Both the position numbers and the translations under genes were made by a program. This document shows, in pieces, positions 1 to 4,870 of a stretch of 6,334 nucleotides of DNA; the stretch's first letter is position 1, and every line of letters starts with the position of its first letter. The notes beneath the pieces were generated by a model. The model did not search any database, was not told the origin of the DNA, and was given only the letters and a program-made list of their open reading frames with translations. Source of the DNA: an uncultured Bacilli bacterium (GTDB taxonomy: Bacteria > Bacillota_I > Bacilli_A > RF39 > UBA660); NCBI GenBank assembly GCA_947623645.1, contig CANQHK010000069.1, positions 1 through 6,334 of the forward strand, read 5' to 3'.

Positions 1-3
1 CTT

Positions 4-39
4 TCATTTGAAATATTTTAAGAAAAGATATTTTATCAT
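4..39 (-). CDS. Tiny 11-codon ORF with strong ribosome binding site, possible leader peptide
   Basis: AGGAGGTG (53-46) is a near-perfect ribosome binding site, 6 nt before ATG 39. The frame encodes only MIKYLFLKYFK and stops at TGA (6-4). The last bases form ATGA, so another ATG (7-5) overlaps the stop, the usual geometry for translational coupling to a next gene, which would lie outside the window. An in-frame GTG at 48 sits inside the ribosome binding site and is less likely. A TAATAT hexamer (61-56) with a weak TTGTCT 15 nt upstream could be its promoter. Function is unknown. It could be a leader peptide, a coupling ORF, or an artefact of a sequence error or frameshift at the start of a normal gene. 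Confidence 0.35.
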   Translation of the reverse strand: MIKYLFLKYFK

Positions 40-55
40 CTTTTTCACCTCCTAC

Positions 56-82
56 ATATTATTATTCGTAAAAAAAAGACAA
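56..82 (-). promoter_or_regulatory. Weak candidate promoter or terminator tail before the left-edge ORF
   Basis: On the minus strand TTGTCT (82-77) and TAATAT (61-56) are 15 nt apart, each matching SigA hexamers at four of six positions. The same stretch could instead be a terminator remnant: GACATTTGTC (87-78) is a small palindrome followed by eight T residues. The two readings cannot be separated by eye. Confidence 0.25.
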
Positions 83-132
83 ATGTCATCATTAAATTTC
101 AAAGTTAGCGATGTTTTACTTTTTTAGACGAT

Positions 133-156
133 AAAAAAAGAGATCTATTGGTCTCC
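133..156 (-). terminator. Weak hairpin plus T-run after the deacetylase gene
   Basis: The minus strand reads GGAGACCAATAGATCTCT and then six more T residues. GGAGA pairs with TCTCT (one G-T wobble), the next position is a C/A mismatch, and one further C-G pair closes an AATA loop. It lies 27 nt past the stop codon, in the right place for a terminator, but the stem is poor and read-through is plausible. Confidence 0.4.
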
Positions 157-182
157 ATCATCATCCTGTGTTTTTTTAATTC

Positions 183-1610
183 TTATTTAAAATGAACGGG
201 TGCTACATCTTTGGTTAAAACTTCAAAATTATAACCATTTTGTTTTCCATAATGAATGATATCTGCGATAGCTTCTGCTGTATAACTTTTTACATCATGC
301 ATTAATACAACATTAGAACGGTTTTTAGAAAGATTTTTTGTGACATTATTATAAACACAAGTTTTCTTATCTTTAACGCTAGATTTGGCACAAGTTCCAG
401 CATCGTTTCCATCTACATTCCAATCAAAATAAACATATTCTCTTGCTTCGACTTGATTTCTTAAAGTACTCATAATTCCAGAAGAATATTTATTGCTGAT
501 GGTGTTATTACTTCCTCCTGGGAATCGAATGACTTTAGAGCTTGTCCCTGTAATTCTTATAACTCTGTCTTCTACTTTTTTCAAATCATCAAAGTAAGCA
601 TCGACTCCTGAATAAACTTTTTCATATCGATGAGTATTGGTGTGAAGTGCTATGGTATGTCCTTCATCAAATTCTCTTTTCAGAAGACTATCGGGTCCAT
701 TTCCTGTAACAAAGAAGGTAGCTTTTACGCCTTCTTGTTTTAAGACATTTAAAATTTTCTCTGTCGAACCACTTTGAGGTCCATCATCAAATGTTAAATA
801 AATAACTCCTGGTTTTCCAGAGGATGTTGAGGTTTTATTTTCATTGACTACGACTTTTCTTGTAATCGTTGCTGTATTATTACTAGAATCTGTTACTTTA
901 TACGTTAATTGATACGTCCCAAGTTTACTGGTATCAACACTACCTTCTACAACAACTTTGCTTGTTAAATCTCCATCACATCCGTCAACTGCAGTATATC
1001 CATACTCTTTATAAGCATTTCCTTGTTTTACATAAACAACGCTGCCACTACTTAAACGAATCGTTGGAGAAGCATCATCTTTTTTCAATATACTTCTGGA
1101 TAAAACCGCACTATTTCCACTCGAATCTGCCACTTTATATTTAATAGAATCTCCTTCATCGATCACTTCTACTTGATCCGTAATATCTCCATCATAGTTA
1201 TCTGTTGCATGGTATCCTTCTTCTTGATACGTTGCATTCGGACAAATTTGTTGTTCCATATTTCCATCTAAAGTAATAACTGGATCTGTTTCATCCACTA
1301 CTTCTACTTCTCTTTCCCTTTTAACAGGGATAAATCCTAATTTATAAGAATACGTTAATTTATACGTTCCGAGTTTTTCTGAATTTACTTTTCCTTGAAC
1401 AGAAACTTTTTTAGAAAGGTCAAGATGCAAAAAATGAAGCTGTACTCCTTCCTCTTTATATTCTGTTTGATAGGGAATTGTAATTTTATTTTTCCCTTTT
1501 AATTCAAAAGAAAAAGATAGTCGAATCAGAAAGAGTCCTCCAATAAAAACACATAAAAATAAAATCAAAATTGATTTTTTAGGTATTTTTTTTAAAGAAA
1601 ACTTTTTCAC
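183..1610 (-). CDS. Membrane-anchored polysaccharide deacetylase (NodB fold) with three Ig-like domains
   Basis: This enzyme probably removes N-acetyl groups from cell-wall or surface glycans outside the membrane. Numbered from GTG 1610 (475 residues): basic N-terminus; one membrane helix at 13-34; three Ig-like domains of the DUF5011 type at about 37-107, 109-176 and 181-256 (repeated themes YxEEG or YKEYGY, DGDIT/DGDLT, KLGTYxLTY); a Ser/Thr linker; and a NodB domain at about 268-475. All five NodB motifs are present: TFDDGP (273-278, catalytic base and metal Asp), HTNTH (323-327, metal His), RFPGG (362-366), DWNVD (396-400) and LMHD (436-439, catalytic His). Cys407/Cys418 could form a disulfide, as could Cys123/Cys211 in Ig domains 2 and 3. 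The open frame reaches GTG 1625, but GTG 1610 is preferred because GGTGA lies 5 nt upstream and the likely transcript start is near 1620. The position after sigK suggests a sporulation link, as for PdaA in cortex muramic-lactam synthesis. The Ig-like architecture differs from PdaA and would equally suit vegetative peptidoglycan or exopolysaccharide, so the substrate is open. Confidence 0.88.
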   Translation of the reverse strand: MKKFSLKKIPKKSILILFLCVFIGGLFLIRLSFSFELKGKNKITIPYQTEYKEEGVQLHFLHLDLSKKVSVQGKVNSEKLGTYKLTYSYKLGFIPVKREREVEVVDETDPVITLDGNMEQQICPNATYQEEGYHATDNYDGDITDQVEVIDEGDSIKYKVADSSGNSAVLSRSILKKDDASPTIRLSSGSVVYVKQGNAYKEYGYTAVDGCDGDLTSKVVVEGSVDTSKLGTYQLTYKVTDSSNNTATITRKVVVNENKTSTSSGKPGVIYLTFDDGPQSGSTEKILNVLKQEGVKATFFVTGNGPDSLLKREFDEGHTIALHTNTHRYEKVYSGVDAYFDDLKKVEDRVIRITGTSSKVIRFPGGSNNTISNKYSSGIMSTLRNQVEAREYVYFDWNVDGNDAGTCAKSSVKDKKTCVYNNVTKNLSKNRSNVVLMHDVKSYTAEAIADIIHYGKQNGYNFEVLTKDVAPVHFK

Positions 1611-1626
1611 AACTATCACCAACACT

Positions 1627-1635
1627 AGTATACCA
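1627..1635 (-). promoter_or_regulatory. Extended -10 element before the deacetylase gene
   Basis: The minus strand reads TGGTATACT, which is TG-N followed by TATACT (five of six to the SigA -10), between the sigK stop and the deacetylase start. No good -35 lies 16-18 nt upstream (GATAAT at 17 nt), but extended -10 promoters can do without one. TATACTA also resembles a SigG -10 (CATACTA), though without a convincing partner at the right distance. The transcript would begin near 1620, at the GGTGA ribosome binding site. Confidence 0.4.
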
Positions 1636-1650
1636 CAAATTTAAAAAAAA

Positions 1651-2352
1651 TTATCCCTTAATTTGATTTTCTTTTTTCATAAATTCTCGAAGAATTTTGG
1701 TAAGTGCTCGTTTTTCAATCCGAGAAACATAACTTCTCGAAATTCCCAATTGTTTAGCAATTTGTTTTTGCGTTTTTTCTTCTTGATTTTCTAAACCATA
1801 ACGATGAACAATAATTTCTTTTTCTCTTGGTGTTAAAACAGATAAATATTTTCTTAAAAGAGCAATATGATCTTTTTTATCAATATCTTCAATAAAATCT
1901 GGCTTTGGACTTTTTAAAATATCCATAATTGCAATTTCATTGCCATCTTTATCGAATCCGATAGATTCATTTAAAGAGATATTTTTATTATTTTTGTTGT
2001 TGGCCCGAAAATACATTAAAATCTCGTTCTGGATACATTTTGCGCAATACGTTGTAAGACGATTTCCTTTACTCTTTTTAAACGTATCGACCCCTTTAAT
2101 AAGACCAATTGTACCAATACTAATTAAATCATCTTGTTCTTTGGTTTTCGTATCAAACTTTTTAACGATATGTGCAACAAGTCTTAAATTTCTTTCAATT
2201 AAAACACATCTTGCCTCTTTATCTCCTTGAAAAAACTTTTCCAAATAAACTTCCTCTTCTTCTTTCGTTAATGGTTCCGGAAACACATTATTGGAGTAAC
2301 TTGCTGTAAAAAAAGAAAGGTCTGCAAGCATTTTCAAGAACTTCTTAAACAT
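1651..2352 (-). CDS. sigK: Sporulation RNA polymerase sigma factor SigK, pro-form, uninterrupted
   Basis: SigK directs late mother-cell gene expression during sporulation (spore coat, cortex, release). This 233-residue protein has sigma-70 region 2 (about 48-116: RNLRLVAHIVKKF, DLISIGTIGLIKG, TYCAKCIQNEILMYFR) and region 4 (about 169-220: LTPREKEIIVHRYGL, helix-turn-helix KTQKQIAKQLGISRSYVSRI). Region 1.1 is absent. LVAHIVKKF and GISRSYVSRIEKRAL match Bacillus SigK better than SigE as I recall them. The hydrophobic N-terminus before SYSNNVFPEPL aligns with the B. subtilis pro-sequence that the membrane protease SpoIVFB removes; the homologous cut would fall at about S18/Y19. ATG at 2352 is preferred: AGGTG lies 8 nt upstream of it, whereas the TTG one codon earlier is only 5 nt away. 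The frame is continuous, with no skin-type insertion. Cys49, Cys103 and Cys106 are visible, with no assigned role. No hairpin terminator follows, so read-through into the deacetylase gene 40 nt downstream is likely. Confidence 0.92.
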   Translation of the reverse strand: MFKKFLKMLADLSFFTASYSNNVFPEPLTKEEEEVYLEKFFQGDKEARCVLIERNLRLVAHIVKKFDTKTKEQDDLISIGTIGLIKGVDTFKKSKGNRLTTYCAKCIQNEILMYFRANNKNNKNISLNESIGFDKDGNEIAIMDILKSPKPDFIEDIDKKDHIALLRKYLSVLTPREKEIIVHRYGLENQEEKTQKQIAKQLGISRSYVSRIEKRALTKILREFMKKENQIKG

Positions 2353-2372
2353 CAAAACTTCACCTCTAGTAA

Positions 2373-2401
2373 AGTATATGCAAAAGAAAAAAGAGTATCA
2401 A
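2373..2401 (-). promoter_or_regulatory. sigK promoter, readable as SigA- or SigE-type
   Basis: Read as SigA: TTGATA (2401-2396), a 17-nt spacer and TATACT (2378-2373), five of six matches in each hexamer with optimal spacing. Read as SigE: TGATACT (2400-2394), 13 nt and CATATACT (2380-2373), against the consensus KMATATT-N13/14-CATACAMT, giving five of seven and seven of eight matches. In Bacillus subtilis sigK is transcribed by SigE RNA polymerase. Either reading puts the transcript start near 2366, immediately before the AGAGGTGA ribosome binding site. Confidence 0.6.
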
Positions 2402-2412
2402 AAACTCTTTTT
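2388..2412 (-). terminator. A/T-type hairpin after the ABC gene, possible terminator
   Basis: AAAAAGAGT (2388-2396) and ACTCTTTTT (2404-2412) are perfect 9-bp arms around a 7-nt loop, located 23 nt past the ABC stop codon. In the minus-strand transcript the 3' arm ends in a run of six T residues, so it could act as a short rho-independent terminator. The stem has only two G-C pairs, so termination may be leaky. The same bases carry the upstream part of the sigK promoter. Confidence 0.5.
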
Positions 2413-2435
2413 AAGACTTTATAATTTATTTTACA

Positions 2436-4751
2436 TTATTCCGTTCGAAGTGCTTCAACAGGATCTTTCTTACTTGCAATGCGAGATGGAATAGCTCCAC
2501 CAATTAAAGTAAGTAGAACACTGATTAAAACGAGTAAGATTGCATGAATTGGATTTAATTTTGCAACATTTGGAAGTTCTGTCATTGCTTCAATGATAAT
2601 GTTGGTTGGAATGACTAAAATCCGAGCAATGATAATTCCAAGAGCACCGGAACAAATTCCAATAATGAATGTTTCGGCATTAAATACTCGAGCAATATCT
2701 TTCTTTCTTGCACCTAAACTCCTTAAAACTCCTATTTCTTTTGTTCTCTCTAATACCGAAATATAGGTAATAATTCCAATCATAATGGAACTTACAACAA
2801 GAGAAATTGCTGAAAAAGCAATCAAAACAATGGTAATTGCATCCATGATATTTTCGGATAAAGAAGAAATCATTTCTGCCATATCAGTATAGAGAATTTT
2901 TTCATCTTGTTCTTTCGAATCATTATATTCATCGAGCTTTTCTAGAATTTGATTTTTGGTATCAAAATCTTTTGGATAAATTTGAATCATCACAGGAGTT
3001 GTATCTGCACCAAGATAAGCAAGCATTGTATCTTTTGTCATCGAAGTTAAACTAGTTTCACTTTCTGTAAATTTCTCTCCTGTTAGAATATTATAATCAG
3101 CATCTTTTTGTGCTTTTACAATATCCGAAGTATTATTCTTTTCGATAACATAATTCATTAATTTTTCCGTATATAAAACTCCACTTGTTGCACTATAAAG
3201 TTTATTATCTTCTTTTGCTCGTGCAATTCCAACAACTTTTAAAGTTAAGTTATCTTTGGCATTATACATGGCTTCAAAATCAGAATTAACCATAAAGAAT
3301 CCATTTAAACTCTTATAATAATCATTATTAAAGACAACTTTAATTTCTTGACCAAGAATATCTTCAAACTTAATTTCTTCTTTTGTTTTATCAAGTCCTA
3401 AAGCATCAATTACATCTTGGGGCAACCGATTTTTGGAGTCGACAATCAACAACAAATCTTCTTTGTTTTTCGCTGTTGTTCCATATAAGATATCAAAATT
3501 TTCATCGATGACACCACTTTCACTATCATCGTCCAAACGATGAGGAATGCTCGTAAACGAAAACTCACTAGCACTGACAAGCTCTGCTTTTCCATCTTTT
3601 TGATGCATTAAATTGAGTGCTGTTGCTCTCGTATAAGAGATTCCGGAAACAATTTCTGGATCAATGTTTTCAATAAATTCCATATATTCTTTGGTAAAGA
3701 TATTTTGATGTGTCATCGTATCAGTAATCGGTGCTTGTGGGTAGACCACGTTTTTATCTGTATAGTCCTCTTTTCCATTATCAAGTCCCATCATCTCCGT
3801 CATTGCCTCTTCACTCATATCCATTGCTTGAGATGAAATCATAATTGGAAGAGAAGATAAACTATCTTTTTCAAACTTTTTAATTTGAATATCAAAACCA
3901 TTGGATAAAGATAAAACTAAAGCTATTCCAATAATTCCAATCGATGATGCAAAAGCTGTTAACAACGTTCTTCCTTTTTTGGTCCGAATATTATTAAAAG
4001 ATAATTTTAAAGCAGTAAGAAAACTCATGGAAGTTTTTTTGATGTTGAATAACTCTTTATTTTTCGACTCTTTTGTAACCGGATTGGAGTCATGAACAAT
4101 TTCTCCATCTTTCATTTCAACAATCCTGCTTGCGTAAGTATTGGCTAAATCTGGATTGTGCGTAACCATAATAACAAGTTTATCTTGAGCAATCTCTTTA
4201 ATGAGTTCCATAATCTGAACACTTGTTTCAGAGTCCAATGCTCCCGTTGGTTCGTCCGCTAAAATAATATCCGGATCGTTTGCTAAAGCTCGGGCAATGG
4301 CAACCCGTTGCATCTGTCCACCAGAAAGTTGATTTGGTTTTTTATGAATATGATTAGAAAGCCCTACTTTCTTTAATACTTCTTTGGCTTTTTTTCTTCG
4401 CTCTTTCGCGCTAATTCCACTTAAAGTCATACCAAGTTCTACATTATCTAAAACACTGATATGAGTAATTAAATTATAACTTTGAAAAATAAAACCAATA
4501 CAATTATTTCGATAACTATCCCAATCCCGATCTTTAAATTTTTTAGTGGAAGTTCCATTAATGATTAAATCCCCTGAATCATAGCGATCGAGTCCACCAA
4601 TAATATTTAATAAAGTGGTTTTACCAGAACCACTTGCTCCTAAAACAGCAACAAATTCATTCTTCCGAAACTCCAAGCTAACATCTTTTAAAGCATGCTG
4701 AACAAAATCCCCTGTTTTATAACTTTTTTTAATGTGTTTAACCTCTAGCAT
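2436..4751 (-). CDS. MacB/FtsX-type ABC transporter, fused ATPase and permease
   Basis: This 771-residue protein combines an N-terminal ATPase with a C-terminal FtsX-like permease. The ATPase (1-225) has Walker A GASGSGKTT (38-46), Q-loop Q90, signature LSGGQMQR (142-149), Walker B IILADE (162-167) and H-loop H198. Its closest family is LolD/MacB. The permease has one membrane helix at about 262-284, a large extracytoplasmic region (about 290-632), then three more helices (about 635-665, 696-719, 733-754). The conserved FtsX stretch ERTKEIGVLRSLGA is at 668-681, and the end KKDPVEALRTE is typical. Two copies would form the working transporter. MacB-type proteins do not carry solutes across the bilayer in the classical way; they use ATP-driven motion to act on substrates outside the membrane. 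Candidate substrates are peptides, lipoproteins or antibiotics, but none can be assigned. The ATG start has an ideal AAAGGAG ribosome binding site 6 nt upstream. No partner adaptor (MacA) or two-component system is next to it here. It appears to be transcribed alone. Confidence 0.92.
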   Translation of the reverse strand: MLEVKHIKKSYKTGDFVQHALKDVSLEFRKNEFVAVLGASGSGKTTLLNIIGGLDRYDSGDLIINGTSTKKFKDRDWDSYRNNCIGFIFQSYNLITHISVLDNVELGMTLSGISAKERRKKAKEVLKKVGLSNHIHKKPNQLSGGQMQRVAIARALANDPDIILADEPTGALDSETSVQIMELIKEIAQDKLVIMVTHNPDLANTYASRIVEMKDGEIVHDSNPVTKESKNKELFNIKKTSMSFLTALKLSFNNIRTKKGRTLLTAFASSIGIIGIALVLSLSNGFDIQIKKFEKDSLSSLPIMISSQAMDMSEEAMTEMMGLDNGKEDYTDKNVVYPQAPITDTMTHQNIFTKEYMEFIENIDPEIVSGISYTRATALNLMHQKDGKAELVSASEFSFTSIPHRLDDDSESGVIDENFDILYGTTAKNKEDLLLIVDSKNRLPQDVIDALGLDKTKEEIKFEDILGQEIKVVFNNDYYKSLNGFFMVNSDFEAMYNAKDNLTLKVVGIARAKEDNKLYSATSGVLYTEKLMNYVIEKNNTSDIVKAQKDADYNILTGEKFTESETSLTSMTKDTMLAYLGADTTPVMIQIYPKDFDTKNQILEKLDEYNDSKEQDEKILYTDMAEMISSLSENIMDAITIVLIAFSAISLVVSSIMIGIITYISVLERTKEIGVLRSLGARKKDIARVFNAETFIIGICSGALGIIIARILVIPTNIIIEAMTELPNVAKLNPIHAILLVLISVLLTLIGGAIPSRIASKKDPVEALRTE

Positions 4752-4761
4752 TGTTATCTCC

Positions 4762-4809
4762 TTTCATAAATACCTTACACCCTATGTATATATTACTACT
4801 TTTATGAAA
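4762..4809. repeat. 9-bp inverted repeat around the ABC gene promoter and leader
   Basis: TTTCATAAA (4762-4770) and TTTATGAAA (4801-4809) form a perfect inverted repeat with 30 nt between the arms. It brackets the candidate -10 and transcript start, and the gene-proximal arm shares three bases with the AAAGGAG ribosome binding site. It could be a pair of operator half-sites or a leader hairpin that reaches the ribosome binding site. Chance is possible in such AT-rich DNA. Confidence 0.4.
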
Positions 4810-4818
4810 AATAATCAA
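4790..4818 (-). promoter_or_regulatory. Possible vegetative promoter of the ABC transporter gene
   Basis: On the minus strand, TTGATT (4818-4813) and TAATAT (4795-4790) are separated by 17 nt. Each matches the SigA hexamers at four of six positions. The leader to the ATG would be about 30 nt. The region is AT-rich, so alternative -10 hexamers such as TATATA cannot be excluded. A promoter is expected here because the preceding gene ends in a strong terminator. Confidence 0.35.
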
Positions 4819-4819
4819 G

Positions 4820-4868
4820 GAAAACAAAGAAAACAAAGAAAAACGAATCTTTCAAGTTTGAAAGATTC
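4820..4868 (-). terminator. Rho-independent terminator of the surface-protein gene
   Basis: A perfect 11-bp inverted repeat (GAATCTTTCAA, 2-nt loop, TTGAAAGATTC; 4845-4868) lies 2 nt after the stop codon. On the minus strand it is followed by GTTTTTC and a T-rich tail made of two copies of CTTTGTTTT. In RNA the tip would open to a larger loop. The plus strand has no T-tract next to the stem, so it works only for the minus-strand gene. Confidence 0.85.
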
Positions 4869-4870
4869 TA

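Noticed and set aside
108..167. Short minus-strand ORF starting ATGATGATG after the deacetylase
   Set aside because: It is 19 codons long, has a poor ribosome binding site and overlaps the probable terminator hairpin; nothing supports translation.
962..1144. Plus-strand open frame of 60 codons inside the deacetylase gene
   Set aside because: It is antisense to a well-supported gene, has no ribosome binding site, and its composition is that of a reverse-frame shadow.
1608..1625. GTG 1625 as start of the deacetylase
   Set aside because: It has no ribosome binding site and lies upstream of the likely transcript start; GTG 1610 has GGTGA at proper spacing. If transcription reads through from sigK, the longer form is not strictly excluded.
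1636..1660. Rho-independent terminator after sigK
   Set aside because: There is a run of eight T after the stop codon, but no convincing GC-bearing stem before it; CAAATT and AATTTG pair only weakly around it.
1940..2230. Plus-strand open frame of 96 codons inside sigK
   Set aside because: It lies opposite conserved sigma regions 2.1-2.4, lacks a ribosome binding site and shows no recognisable protein features.
2353..2355. TTG as start of sigK, one codon upstream of ATG 2352
   Set aside because: The ribosome binding site is only 5 nt from TTG but 8 nt from ATG, and ATG is the stronger start; the protein differs by only one residue.
3901..4095. Plus-strand open frame of 64 codons inside the ABC transporter gene
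   Set aside because: It is a shadow of the first permease helix region, with no start signal.
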